Shown here: piece by piece, positions 45,700 through 54,636 of the stretch
How positions within the stretch are numbered: the first letter of the stretch is position 1
Layout of the letters: each line of letters begins with the position of its first letter
Assembly: GCF_001941965.1 (NCBI RefSeq)
Contig: NZ_MKZO01000028.1
Span: forward strand, 1-64,000
DNA: 64,000 nucleotides
Reading direction: 5' to 3'
Source: Pseudomonas putida
GTDB taxonomy: Bacteria > Pseudomonadota > Gammaproteobacteria > Pseudomonadales > Pseudomonadaceae
Made by a program: the position numbers and the translations under genes
The notes under the pieces: model-generated
What the model was told of the DNA's origin: nothing
The model's input: the letters and a program-made list of their open reading frames with translations, nothing else
Database searches by the model: none

Positions 45700-46419
45700 T
45701 CAGTGCTGGTGCCCTTCACCAACAAAACTCAACGAGGTAAACAGACTCCTCTCCGATACCCCGCCACCCGTCACGGGCACCTTGGCCTGCGCCGCGATGA
45801 TGTTCAGTCCGGCATTACGAACAGCGATGCTCGCGCGCCCCTGCGCATCAGTCTTGACGCTCTGCGCATCGGGGAGGCCCCGATAGTCATCGAACAGCGG
45901 GATATTGGCCGCTGGCTTGCCATCGATGAGCACCTCCACCGGCAGCATCTTGCCAACGCCCACCTCGGTCGGATCCTGCAGGGGGCGTATGACCATGGCA
46001 ATCTTCAGGCGCTCGGGCAGGTGGGCGTGAGGCTTCAGGATGGCCAGGCTGTACTTGTAGCTGTGAATGGCATTCACGGCCCCTGGTACCTCGGCCATCG
46101 GTGCGTTCACCCACTTGCCTGACTTGTCGGTGCTCCACACACCATTGTCGAGTGCCACCGCGACCACCGCAGGTGCCGCGACGGGCGTCAATCGAGCGTG
46201 ATCACCCAGCCGCTCGACAGTCACCGGCACCTGTCCGCCATGTTCATCATAGGCCCATGCGCCTTTGATCTTCTCGGGCGCGTAAGCCCCATCCTCTGCT
46301 CCATGCCCATAGACGACCTCCAGATGACCGTAGCGCTGCTCGGTCCAGATGCCATGGGCACTTGCCGACTGAATCATCAACGCGCTGATCGCGGCTGCCA
46401 GGGTTGCTGCCAATTTCAT
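45700..46419 (-). CDS. DUF4198 periplasmic protein (COG5266-type)
   Basis: 239 residues from ATG 46419. Signal peptide MKLAATLAAAISALMIQSAS cut near AHGIW, leaving a mature N-terminal His that could bind metal. The rest is beta-rich with LEVVYGHGAEDGAYAPEKI, KYSLAILKPHAHLPE and an Ig-like C-terminal half (VEVLIDGKPAANIPLFDDYR; TDAQGRASIAV) that ends GEGHQH. Members of this family sit beside nickel/cobalt/zinc transport genes. Divergent from a TonB receptor with a Zur-like box between, so zinc is the favoured metal. Confidence 0.75.
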   Translation of the reverse strand: MKLAATLAAAISALMIQSASAHGIWTEQRYGHLEVVYGHGAEDGAYAPEKIKGAWAYDEHGGQVPVTVERLGDHARLTPVAAPAVVAVALDNGVWSTDKSGKWVNAPMAEVPGAVNAIHSYKYSLAILKPHAHLPERLKIAMVIRPLQDPTEVGVGKMLPVEVLIDGKPAANIPLFDDYRGLPDAQSVKTDAQGRASIAVRNAGLNIIAAQAKVPVTGGGVSERSLFTSLSFVGEGHQH

Positions 46420-46564
46420 AAGTAGTCCTTTGGTTGTGGCGGGGCAATCACCAACTGCAGCGCGCCGCCCGTGAGTCATGGGAATCGCATCGCCTGGACT
46501 GGCGCGAAAAGCCAGGGTCCATGGCTTATGACGATTCGATCCTGTATGGTGATCTGATATTAGG

Positions 46565-46577
46565 TTATAACATAACA
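46565..46577. promoter_or_regulatory. Zur-like box
   Basis: GTTATA-A-CATAAC, one base from the symmetric core GTTATANTATAAC known for Zur in gamma-proteobacteria. 15 nt before the TonB receptor start, in the gap shared with the DUF4198 gene. Alignment to the longer consensus is only moderate. Confidence 0.45.
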
Positions 46578-46591
46578 ATCGGGATTGTCTC

Positions 46592-48700
46592 ATGCAGGAT
46601 TCGGCACAACGCAGCAGGGTTTGGATTTTTACGGGAGCGGCACTGACTGCGGGGCTGGGGGGATTCGACATGGCCCTGGCTGCGGAAGAAGAGGCCAGGG
46701 CGGCGACGGAGCTGGGAGCCATCGAGGTGGTCGGTGAGGGGAGAGGTAGCAGTCGCATCGAGCCGTTGCTGCGTGGTGAGGTCAGCAACAAGCCCGCAAG
46801 CCTGCCCGCTGCGGTATCCACCATCACCGATGAAGACATTCGCACACTGAATGTGGATCGCGACATCTCCAACATCTATCGCCGCGTGCCTGGCGTCGTG
46901 GCGAACAATATCGACCAGGGCGACACCGGGAATGGTTTCCGCATGCGCGGGTTCGCAACCAATGGCACCCATGGCGTCGACGTCGCGGTGTACGTGGACG
47001 GCGTCCCGCAGAATATCCCCTCGAGCCAGGGCGGTGCGGGCCATGGCCCGGTCTTCCTGGAGTGGCTCACGCCGCAGATGATCAAGCGCGTCGACGTGAT
47101 CAAGGGCCCTGTTTCAGCACTGTTCGGTGATCAGAACCGGGCCGGCGCGGTGAACATCGAAACCCTTGATGGCGGCGATGTGGCCTCGAGTATCGGCCTG
47201 GACATTGCGAGCTATGACGGTCGTCGCGCCAACCTGGTGCTCGCGGGCGAACATGAGGGTTTCGAGTCGCTGTTCGTCGCTGATGTGTACAAGACCAACG
47301 GCTACCGCAAGGCTGCCGAGACCAACCGCGACAACTATTTCTGGAAGTTGTCCAAGGTCTTTGATGATGCCAAATATTCGGCCCGCTTCAGCCATTACGA
47401 GTCGGACTTCAGGAACGACGGCTATCTGAATCTGCCGGCGCTGCGGGCGGGGACTATCAGCCGCCGGGACACCGACAATCTCTACGGCTTCGGCAACGCC
47501 AACCGTAATACGATCGTGTTCAACCGTGCGCCGGCCTATGACGAAGCGGGCCTGTACTACACCGCCTACTACGAAAACTTCAGGCGCGTGCGCGCCATCT
47601 CCAATGGCACGGTCACCCACAACTATGGCGAAGATGACCGTGACATCTATGGCGGTCGGTTGGCCTACAACTTCGTGTATCAGGACACCGCGTCCCTGAT
47701 GGTCGGGGCTGACGTACGCCGTGACAAAGGCGATGCCTACCGGCAGCAGTATCGGAATTTCGAGCCGACACCGAATTTCTACTACGACTTCGACATGGAT
47801 CTGATCACTTACGGGGTGTTCGCCCAGGGTCAGTACAAGCCGATCGAATCGCTGAAGCTGTTGGCTGGCGTCCGCTACGACCGCTTCGATTACGACATCG
47901 AAAACCTGAAATTCCACAACGCCGATACCGGCTATCACGATGCAGTCACCACCCCGAAATTCGGACTGGTCTGGACACCGATCGAGCAGCTTGAACTGTT
48001 CAGCAACCTGGCGCAGGGGTTCCGTTCGCCGGCAGCCGAATACATCAGCTCCGGTAGCGGCAGCGCGCTGCCACCGAGCCAGACGGGTGGCCAGGTCAAC
48101 AGCAGCGTACGGCCCAGCAAGGTCAAGTCCTATGATATCGGCTTCACGCTGAGGCCTACGGAACGCTTTTCCAATACCACCGAGTTCTACTACATCGAGA
48201 ACGACAGCGAGACGGTCCAGACCTCGCCTGGTGTGTATGAGCAGGTCGGCGATACCACACGTCGGGGAGCGGAAACGAGCTTCAATTATCAGCTGACGTC
48301 CACCGTCAGCACCTACATGAGCTATGGGCGGATCATCGATGCCGTCATCAACAATCCGCCGCCCGGAACAGGTGCCCAACTGGTGGTGCCCGAGCACACC
48401 TACAAGGCGGGCGTGCAGTACCGGAACGATTTCATGGATGGCCAGCTGACCCTCAACGCCGACGTCTACCACCTGGATGGCATTCCGTACTATATCGGCA
48501 CCGAAAAACATGAAATGCCGCCCTATACCCGGTATGACCTGCGGGCAAGCTACGACTACCAGGCGTATCAGTTCAGCGTGTATGGCACGTTCCAGCCGCA
48601 CCGTTACGGGACGGAAGTGGCCTATGGCACGAACAGTGGTCTGGTGATTGTGCCTCAGCCTTCGACTACCCTGGGGGCTTCGGTCAGGTACTACTTCTGA
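46592..48700 (+). CDS. TonB-dependent outer membrane receptor
   Basis: 702 residues. Signal sequence MQDSAQRSRVWIFTGAALTA to about residue 30. Plug domain with SNKPASLPAAVSTITDEDIR, VPGVVANNIDQGDTGNGFRM, RGFATNGTHGVDVAVYVDG and VDVIKGPVSALFGDQNRAG; C-terminal barrel strand ends STTLGASVRYYF with the aromatic terminus that guides assembly. No N-terminal signalling domain, so it is not coupled to an ECF system, unlike the receptor at 50327. Divergent from DUF4198 with a Zur-like box; a zinc or other metal-chelate receptor is favoured. A PQQ or lanthanide role is a weaker alternative, given the PQQ operon next door. Confidence 0.85.
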   Translation: MQDSAQRSRVWIFTGAALTAGLGGFDMALAAEEEARAATELGAIEVVGEGRGSSRIEPLLRGEVSNKPASLPAAVSTITDEDIRTLNVDRDISNIYRRVPGVVANNIDQGDTGNGFRMRGFATNGTHGVDVAVYVDGVPQNIPSSQGGAGHGPVFLEWLTPQMIKRVDVIKGPVSALFGDQNRAGAVNIETLDGGDVASSIGLDIASYDGRRANLVLAGEHEGFESLFVADVYKTNGYRKAAETNRDNYFWKLSKVFDDAKYSARFSHYESDFRNDGYLNLPALRAGTISRRDTDNLYGFGNANRNTIVFNRAPAYDEAGLYYTAYYENFRRVRAISNGTVTHNYGEDDRDIYGGRLAYNFVYQDTASLMVGADVRRDKGDAYRQQYRNFEPTPNFYYDFDMDLITYGVFAQGQYKPIESLKLLAGVRYDRFDYDIENLKFHNADTGYHDAVTTPKFGLVWTPIEQLELFSNLAQGFRSPAAEYISSGSGSALPPSQTGGQVNSSVRPSKVKSYDIGFTLRPTERFSNTTEFYYIENDSETVQTSPGVYEQVGDTTRRGAETSFNYQLTSTVSTYMSYGRIIDAVINNPPPGTGAQLVVPEHTYKAGVQYRNDFMDGQLTLNADVYHLDGIPYYIGTEKHEMPPYTRYDLRASYDYQAYQFSVYGTFQPHRYGTEVAYGTNSGLVIVPQPSTTLGASVRYYF

Positions 48701-48748
48701 TCGTCAGCACGGGGCGGCAGTTGCGGGAACGCCAGGCTCAAGGCATCA

Positions 48749-48773
48749 TTTGCTAATAGTTACCATTAGCAAA
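48749..48773. promoter_or_regulatory. Fur-like palindrome before fecI
   Basis: TTTGCTAAT-AGTTACC-ATTAGCAAA, a perfect 9-bp inverted repeat. Its middle 19 bases match the Fur consensus GATAATGATAATCATTATC at about 13 positions. It lies 7 nt before the sigma factor start, in a spot where Fur would block transcription or initiation. Confidence 0.6.
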
Positions 48774-48780
48774 CAAGCCC

Positions 48781-49305
48781 ATGACTTCCGCTCTTTCCGA
48801 TCCCCAGCGTCTTGCCATTCGCAACCGTGTTTTGCAGCAGATGTTCGGGGATCACCATGACTGGCTGTTCCAGCGCCTGCGCGCGCGTCTGGGCTGCTGC
48901 CATGACGCTGCCGACATGGCCTCCGAAACCTTCGTCCAGGTGGTGAAACTGCCGGATCCGCAGTCCATACACGAACCCCGTGCCCTGCTGACCACCATCG
49001 CCAAGCGACTGGTGTTCGCCAGCTGGCGGCGCAGGGATCTGGAGCGCGCTTACCTGGAAGCACTGGCCCAGCAAGCGCCGGGCTACGAGCCGTCGGCGCA
49101 GGAACAGGTGCAGGCCCTGGAAACCCTGGGCAGCATCGACCGCATGCTCGACGGCCTGTCGCCGCTGGGACGCAGTGCCTTTCTCTACAGCCAGCTGGAA
49201 AACCTCACCTACGCCGAAATCGGCGCACGCCTGGGGATCTCGGCGCCTCGCGTACATCAGTACGTGGCGAAGGCCCTGACTCTGTGCTATCTGGCGCTGG
49301 AGTGA
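48781..49305 (+). CDS. FecI-like ECF sigma factor
   Basis: 174 residues. Region 2 (WLFQRLRARLGCCHDAADMA, ETFVQVVKL) and region 4 (MLDGLSPLGRSAFLYSQLEN, LTYAEIGARLGISAPRVHQY) of the iron-starvation ECF group. ATG 48781 has no good Shine-Dalgarno and follows the Fur-like palindrome closely. It directs transcription of the receptor gene at 50327 when the signal passes through FecR. The FecR start is 3 nt after its stop. Specific siderophore unknown. Confidence 0.9.
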   Translation: MTSALSDPQRLAIRNRVLQQMFGDHHDWLFQRLRARLGCCHDAADMASETFVQVVKLPDPQSIHEPRALLTTIAKRLVFASWRRRDLERAYLEALAQQAPGYEPSAQEQVQALETLGSIDRMLDGLSPLGRSAFLYSQLENLTYAEIGARLGISAPRVHQYVAKALTLCYLALE

Positions 49306-49307
49306 CG

Positions 49308-50246
49308 ATGCCGCAAAGCCAACTGCCGCCGGGGGTAGCCGAAGCCATCGAATGGCTGGCGCTGCACCGCTCGGGAAGCATGACCGACGCCGATCGCCAG
49401 CGCTTCCAGCACTGGTTGAGCCTCAGCCCGGATCACCTGCTGGCCTGGCAGCGACTTGAACAACGGCTCGGCCAGGCGTTTGCCGAGGTGCCGCCGTTGG
49501 CCCGCCAGGTGCTCAGCAGCGAGTCGAGCAGCCGTCGTCGGCTGTTGCGCGGTGCATTGGCGCTGGCCGGCGTCGGTGTGGGTGGCTGGTGGTTGCAGCG
49601 CCTGGGCCTGCTGCCGTTTGCCGGGAGCGATCTGTCCACCGGCCTGGCCGAGCGCAAGGCGTTCACCCTGGAGGACGGCAGCCGGGTCGTGCTCAACGCC
49701 CGGAGCCGGGTGGACCTTGCCTTCGCCGAACAGTCGCGCACGCTCTTCCTGCGTGAGGGCGCGCTGAACATTCAGGTGGCCGCCGACCCGCAGCGGCCGC
49801 TGATGGTCGTCACTGAGTTTGGCCAGGTGCGTGCCTTGGGGACGCGCTTTACCGTCAGCCTGCATGAGCGCTCAGCCGATGTCTGGGTGCAGGAGTCGCG
49901 GGTGCGCTTGCAGGCTCCCAATGGTGATCGCCTGGACCTGGGCGCGGGTGAGGGCGCGGAACTGTCCGCCAACGCCATTCGTGCGCTGGATCCTGGCCGT
50001 GCCGGCGAGGGCCGCTGGGACGACGGTTATCTGGAAGTGCACGACCAGCCTTTGGGCGCGGTGATCGATGCCTTGCGCCCCTATCGGCCGGGCGTGCTGC
50101 GCATCAGCCCCGACGCTGCCGGGGTGCGGGTTTCCGGAGTGTTCCCGCTGGACGACAGCGCGCAGGTACTGCGCACGCTGCAGGAAACCTTGCCCGTGCG
50201 GGTCGAACAGCGATTCGCCTGGTGGACGCAGGTGAGCCTGCGCTGA
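49308..50246 (+). CDS. FecR-like transmembrane anti-sigma regulator
   Basis: 312 residues. Cytoplasmic anti-sigma part (AIEWLALHRSGSMTDADRQR, FQHWLSLSPDHLLAWQRLE), one membrane segment at about 85-107 (LLRGALALAGVGVGGWWLQ), and a periplasmic FecR domain (LEDGSRVVLNARSRVDLAF; GQVRALGTRFTVSLHE) ending in a secretin-like STN contact region (VSGVFPLDDSAQVLRTLQET). Start ATG 49308, 3 nt after fecI; an upstream in-frame ATG is inside fecI. Completes the signal path receptor-FecR-FecI. Confidence 0.9.
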   Translation: MPQSQLPPGVAEAIEWLALHRSGSMTDADRQRFQHWLSLSPDHLLAWQRLEQRLGQAFAEVPPLARQVLSSESSSRRRLLRGALALAGVGVGGWWLQRLGLLPFAGSDLSTGLAERKAFTLEDGSRVVLNARSRVDLAFAEQSRTLFLREGALNIQVAADPQRPLMVVTEFGQVRALGTRFTVSLHERSADVWVQESRVRLQAPNGDRLDLGAGEGAELSANAIRALDPGRAGEGRWDDGYLEVHDQPLGAVIDALRPYRPGVLRISPDAAGVRVSGVFPLDDSAQVLRTLQETLPVRVEQRFAWWTQVSLR

Positions 50247-50326
50247 CTATTTTTTCATCCGCCCCTTAATAACCCGGCCCCTCGCGTCACATAGGTGGCA
50301 TCGACTACCTATCGGGACCGCTGCCC

Positions 50327-52726
50327 ATGTACCGGATACACCGTTTCAGACTGCAACCGCTGGCCTTCGTCCTGACCTTGAGCGCACTGCACCTGCCTGC
50401 CGTGACGGCGAGCGAAGCCGATGCCCGACAGCAGGTTCACGGCTTCGACCTGCCAGCCGGCGCGCTGGATGCCACCCTGACCGCCATCGCCCGGCAGAGC
50501 GGGCGCAGCATTTCCTATGACGCAGCGCTGGCCCGCGGCCTTACCGTACCTGCACTGCGTGGCCGGTTCAGCACCGAGCAGGCCCTGCACGAGGCGCTGC
50601 GCGGCACGTCGCTGCAACTGAACGTCACACCCAGCGGCGCCCTGAGCATCGGGCCTCGGATGGACGATGTCCTGCATCTCTCCGCCATCGACGTGTCCGG
50701 GATGGCGGTCGAGCAGGATGCCTGGGGGCCGGCCTACAGCAAGGTCGCCCAGCGCAGCGCGACGATGAGCAAGACCGACACTCCGCTGAGGGAGATACCC
50801 CAGTCGATCTCGGTCATTACCCGCGAGGAGATGGTCTCGCGCCAGCACGACAGCCTGGCCGACGTGCTCGGCTACACCGCCGGCCTGGTGACGCAACCCA
50901 ACGGCTACAGCCGGGTGGCCGATGACTATCGGCTGCGCGGCTTCGATATCGGCCCGCGTACCGGAAGCGTGCTGCGCGATGGCATGAAGATGCAGAGCAC
51001 CCAGTTCGAAGGCGGCCAGGAGCCCTATGGCCTGGAGCGTGTCGAGGTGCTCAAGGGCGCGTCGTCGGTGCTCTATGGGCAGCTGGCGCCGGGAGGCCTG
51101 GTCAACACCGTCAGCAAGCGGCCGACCCTGGCGCCGCTGCACGAACTCAATCTTGAATACGGCAACCACCAGCGTCGGCAGCTCTCCACCGACCACAGTG
51201 GTGCACTGGATGAGCAGGGGCGCTTCAGCTACCGGCTGACCGCGCTGGTGCGCGACAGCGGTACCCAGTTCGACGAGATCGATGACGACAAACAGTACAT
51301 TGCCCCCGCCCTGACCTGGCAAATGGACGACGACACCCGGCTGACGCTGCTGGCCAGCCATCAGCGGACCCAAACGACGCTGACGCCGCCGATCCGCTAC
51401 GACCTGACCACCTTCAGCAACACGCCGGGCTACAAGGTGCCGTATGACCTGTTCCCCGGCGAGCCGGGCTTCGACCATTACGACGGCACCCTGGAGACCT
51501 TCGGCTACCTGCTGGAAAGCCGCGTGGGCGATAGCCTGCAAGTGCGTCATGCCACCCGCTATTTCGAGTCGCGCACCGACTATGACTACATCACCCTGAA
51601 CAGCAGCCGGGTCACCGGGGCCAGGCTGAACAACCTGACCCGCAGCTACAACGTGCGCGAAGACATTTCCAGCGGCTGGACCAGCGACAGCAACCTGACC
51701 CTGCAGCTTGACCATGGCAACTGGCAGCACACCCTGCTCGGTGGCGTCGATTACTACCGCAAGACCTACGACAGCCACCGCCACAGCGGCGCCGCGCCGA
51801 CCCTGGACCTGGCCAACCCGGTCTACGGCAACCTGCCGCGGGTGAATACCGCGGTGGACAGCGGTTCGGACCTGCACAGCACGCAGATGGGCCTCTACCT
51901 GCAAGACCAGGCCAAGTTCGACGAGCGCTGGGTGGTGGTCCTGGGCATGCGCCAGGACTGGGCCGAAAACAACACCCGCAACTACCGCGACGGTTCGCGC
52001 AGCACCGTCACCGACCGCAAGACCACCGGCCGGGTGGGCCTGGTGTACCTCGCCGAGAACGGCTGGGCGCCCTATGTCAGCTATAGCCAGTCGTTCCTGC
52101 CGTCTGCGGGCACCGACAGCAACGGCGAATCCTTCGAGCCCACCGAAGGCGAGCAATACGAAATTGGTGTGCGCTACCAGCCCGACGGGCGCGAGCTGCT
52201 GGTCAGCGCTGCGCTGTACCAACTGACCCAGCGCAATGTGCTGACCTCGATCGCCGGTTCCGATTTCGACGAGCAGACCGGCAAGGAGCGCAGTACCGGT
52301 TTCGAACTGGAAGCCAAGGCGCAACTGACGCCCGATCTGGCGCTGAACGCCACCTATGCCTACACCGATGCGCACATCATTGCCGATAACGACAAAACGC
52401 TCGAAGGCTCGCGTATCGAAGGCACGCCTTACCACAGCGCTGCCTTGTGGCTGGACTATCGCCTGAGCGTATTCGGGCTGCCGGATATCAGCGTCGGCAC
52501 CGGCGCTCGCTACAACGGCACCACGCATACCGTCCCGAGCGTGAGTGATCGGAAGATCCCGGCTTATACCCTGTTCGATGCACGGGTCACTTACCGGGTG
52601 AATGAGCAATGGCAGGTGAGTGCCCGCGCCCAGAACCTGGCCAACGAGCGCTACCTGTATTGCGCCAACTCATGTCGCTACGGTGATGAGCGCAGCGTGG
52701 TGGGTTCGCTCAGTTATAACTGGTAA
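50327..52726 (+). CDS. TonB-dependent siderophore receptor with signalling domain (FecA/FiuA-like)
   Basis: 799 residues. Signal peptide to about residue 30 (LTLSALHLPAVTASEA); an STN signalling domain at about 40-110 (VHGFDLPAGALDATLTAIAR; GLTVPALRGRFSTEQALHEA) that contacts FecR; plug (LREIPQSISVITREEMVSR; YRLRGFDIGPRTGSVLRDG; YGLERVEVLKGASSVLYGQL); and a beta barrel ending GDERSVVGSLSYNW. YLYCANSCRYGDERSV near the end is typical of ferrichrome/hydroxamate receptors. The 80-bp gap before it should hold the FecI-dependent promoter. Exact siderophore not decided. Confidence 0.92.
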   Translation: MYRIHRFRLQPLAFVLTLSALHLPAVTASEADARQQVHGFDLPAGALDATLTAIARQSGRSISYDAALARGLTVPALRGRFSTEQALHEALRGTSLQLNVTPSGALSIGPRMDDVLHLSAIDVSGMAVEQDAWGPAYSKVAQRSATMSKTDTPLREIPQSISVITREEMVSRQHDSLADVLGYTAGLVTQPNGYSRVADDYRLRGFDIGPRTGSVLRDGMKMQSTQFEGGQEPYGLERVEVLKGASSVLYGQLAPGGLVNTVSKRPTLAPLHELNLEYGNHQRRQLSTDHSGALDEQGRFSYRLTALVRDSGTQFDEIDDDKQYIAPALTWQMDDDTRLTLLASHQRTQTTLTPPIRYDLTTFSNTPGYKVPYDLFPGEPGFDHYDGTLETFGYLLESRVGDSLQVRHATRYFESRTDYDYITLNSSRVTGARLNNLTRSYNVREDISSGWTSDSNLTLQLDHGNWQHTLLGGVDYYRKTYDSHRHSGAAPTLDLANPVYGNLPRVNTAVDSGSDLHSTQMGLYLQDQAKFDERWVVVLGMRQDWAENNTRNYRDGSRSTVTDRKTTGRVGLVYLAENGWAPYVSYSQSFLPSAGTDSNGESFEPTEGEQYEIGVRYQPDGRELLVSAALYQLTQRNVLTSIAGSDFDEQTGKERSTGFELEAKAQLTPDLALNATYAYTDAHIIADNDKTLEGSRIEGTPYHSAALWLDYRLSVFGLPDISVGTGARYNGTTHTVPSVSDRKIPAYTLFDARVTYRVNEQWQVSARAQNLANERYLYCANSCRYGDERSVVGSLSYNW

Positions 52727-52766
52727 AGGTGGGTCCGGGAGGGGGAATGCAGCCTGGCTAAGTCAG

Positions 52767-53147
52767 CTAGCTGCTTTTCCCTTTGCGACCTCGTGAAACG
52801 GGTTTGCCCGGCAGACTTGCTCCATATTCCTTCCACCAGGCCGTCAGCGCTTCCATCGTTGGTCCCAGGCCGCGTGCCTTGTCGGTGATTTCGTATTCGA
52901 CACGGGGAGGGACCTCTGCAAACACCGTGCGCGACACCAGGCCGTCTCTCTCCAGCTCGCGCAGTTGAGCCGTCAGCATGTGTTGGGTCACTCCTGGAAT
53001 CGCCTTGCGCAACTCACCGAAGCGGTAGATCCGCTGGTTGAGCAGCCACATGATCTCCAGCTTCCACTTGCCCGAAAGCAGCGCGAATGCGCGGCGCATT
53101 TCGTCGTGCATGTTGATCTCGACACCGTCATTAGTCTGGTTTTCCAT
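52767..53147 (-). CDS. HxlR family transcriptional regulator
   Basis: 126 residues. Single winged helix of the HxlR type: LLSGKWKLEIMWLLNQRIYR, FGELRKAIPGVTQHMLTAQL, RELERDGLVSRTVFAEVPPR, EYEITDKARGL. I start at ATG 53147 with GGAA upstream; an in-frame GTG at 53159 would add four residues. Divergent from the DoxX/SDR pair by 94 bp and likely their repressor. Members often sense aldehydes, quinones or redox state. Confidence 0.87.
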   Translation of the reverse strand: MENQTNDGVEINMHDEMRRAFALLSGKWKLEIMWLLNQRIYRFGELRKAIPGVTQHMLTAQLRELERDGLVSRTVFAEVPPRVEYEITDKARGLGPTMEALTAWWKEYGASLPGKPVSRGRKGKSS

Positions 53148-53241
53148 ACTATGTTCCACTTTTTCATCCTACTTGCGATGACTCATGTTAGTCGACATTC
53201 TTTGTGCATGTCGATTTCGAATCAACGTCAGGAGCCTGCTC

Positions 53242-53649
53242 ATGGCTACGCACTACGCCTACTGGATCTGCACTGCATTGCTGGCACTGCTCTACCTGTC
53301 ATCTGCGACTCTCTATGTCGTCAGGACGGATTGGGTACGCCAGACACTCTCGGAACTGAAGTATCCCGCTCCCTATCTTGTGCCGCTCATGGTCGTGGTG
53401 AAGGTGCTCGGGCCTCTTGCCATCTTGTCGCGCATCAGCGTGCCTTTGAGCGATCTGGCCTACGCCGGCATCTTCTTTCACCTGCTGCTGTCCGGCTCGG
53501 CCCACCTGGGCGTGCGCAAGCCCAAGGGGGCGTTTGCGGTCATCCTCGGCTTGGTGCTGCTGGCCGTCTCGTTCACTACCCAGAACGCTGCCCGCGACAC
53601 GCCTTCGCCGTATGGTGTGATCGCGTCTGCGCAACAACACACGTCTTGA
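53242..53649 (+). CDS. DoxX-like membrane protein
   Basis: 135 residues, four membrane segments: YWICTALLALLYLSSATLYV, PYLVPLMVVVKVLGPLAIL, LAYAGIFFHLLLSGSAHLGV, AVILGLVLLAVSFTT. Fits the DoxX/DUF6790-like small quinol-related family. ATG 53242 with AGGAGCC upstream; an earlier ATG at 53185 has none. The SDR gene follows after 17 nt. Role unknown; such genes are common next to HxlR regulators. Confidence 0.75.
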   Translation: MATHYAYWICTALLALLYLSSATLYVVRTDWVRQTLSELKYPAPYLVPLMVVVKVLGPLAILSRISVPLSDLAYAGIFFHLLLSGSAHLGVRKPKGAFAVILGLVLLAVSFTTQNAARDTPSPYGVIASAQQHTS

Positions 53650-53666
53650 CTACCAAGGAGAAAAAC

Positions 53667-54410
53667 ATGTCCCGACTCAACGGAAAAGTAGCCATCGTCA
53701 CGGGCGCCGGGCGTGGCATCGGCCGAGCCACCGCCAAGCTGTTCGCGGCCGAGGGGGCCAAGGTTGCCGTGCTCTCGCTCACACCCGCGAACGTCGAGGC
53801 CGTGGTTGCCGAGATTACCGGCGCTGGCGGTACGGCCATCGGTATCCCCTGCGATATCGGCAATGCCGACCAACTCAAGGCGGCAGTCGACAAGGTGGCG
53901 GCCACCTATGGCGGCATCGACATTCTGGTGAACAACGCCTTCGACCCCAATGTACCGTTCTCGTCCATCCTCGACCTGTCGGCGGAGCAATTGCAGCGCA
54001 ATTTCGACCTAGGCCCCATCGCCTACCTTCGCGCCATGCAAGCGGCCTACCCATACCTGAGAAAGAGCGGCGAAGGGCGTGTCATCAACTTCGGCTCGAT
54101 GGCGGGGGTCATCGGACTGGTCGGCTATGGCCCGTACAACATGGCGAAAGAGGCCGTGCGGGCATTGACCCGAACCGCTGCCCGTGAGTGGGGAGCAGAC
54201 AAGATCACCGTGAACAACGTGCTGCCGGTCGCTGAAACCTGGGGAGCGGACATCAACCCGCCCGCGCCGACCAATCCATTGGGCCGCTATGGCTCGCCCG
54301 AAGACGACGTTGCCCCGGTCGTGTTGTTCCTGGCCAGCAAGGACAGTCAGTTCATTACCGGATCGAGCCTCACCCCCGATGGTGGCTCTATCATCGACAG
54401 CGCCCGCTGA
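53667..54410 (+). CDS. SDR family oxidoreductase
   Basis: 247 residues. TGAGRGIGRA at 12-21 binds NAD(P); LVNNAFDP is the NNAG position with Phe in place of Gly; catalytic Ser in NFGSMAGV and Tyr-x3-Lys as YNMAKEAV; C-terminal SSLTPDGGSII. ATG 53667 with AAGGAG 8 nt upstream. Cotranscribed with the DoxX-like gene and probably controlled by the divergent HxlR protein. Substrate unknown. Confidence 0.85.
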   Translation: MSRLNGKVAIVTGAGRGIGRATAKLFAAEGAKVAVLSLTPANVEAVVAEITGAGGTAIGIPCDIGNADQLKAAVDKVAATYGGIDILVNNAFDPNVPFSSILDLSAEQLQRNFDLGPIAYLRAMQAAYPYLRKSGEGRVINFGSMAGVIGLVGYGPYNMAKEAVRALTRTAAREWGADKITVNNVLPVAETWGADINPPAPTNPLGRYGSPEDDVAPVVLFLASKDSQFITGSSLTPDGGSIIDSAR

Positions 54411-54636
54411 TCCGCTCGACACGAAACTTCGCACCGACTTCATGCGCAGGATGACAAGGTGCCGAACATGATCGTTAACCTGAGCGTAATGGAATACCTC
54501 TTCGCTTGATTGATGGTCCATGGCCTGCACTTCTAATGTGCATCCACGAACGCGGAAAGAGGTGAACCGCAGCCGATAGCGACACTGATTACCGAAGCAC
54601 AAGAACAATAACTTCGATGTCACGAGGATAAGAACA
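54411..54636. other. intergenic region upstream of the matC unit
   Basis: 226 bp between the SDR and the small ORF before matC. I see no gene, no strong palindrome and no LysR-type box here; it probably holds the matC promoter. Confidence 0.5.

Noticed and set aside
46434..46646. Short plus-strand open reading over the DUF4198-TonB gap
   Set aside because: Covers the promoter and Zur-like box, has no Shine-Dalgarno and no family resemblance.
50309..52609. Minus-strand reading of about 766 codons opposite the siderophore receptor
   Set aside because: Shadow of the TonB receptor frame; composition is rich in Gln, His, Arg and Val without any fold signature.
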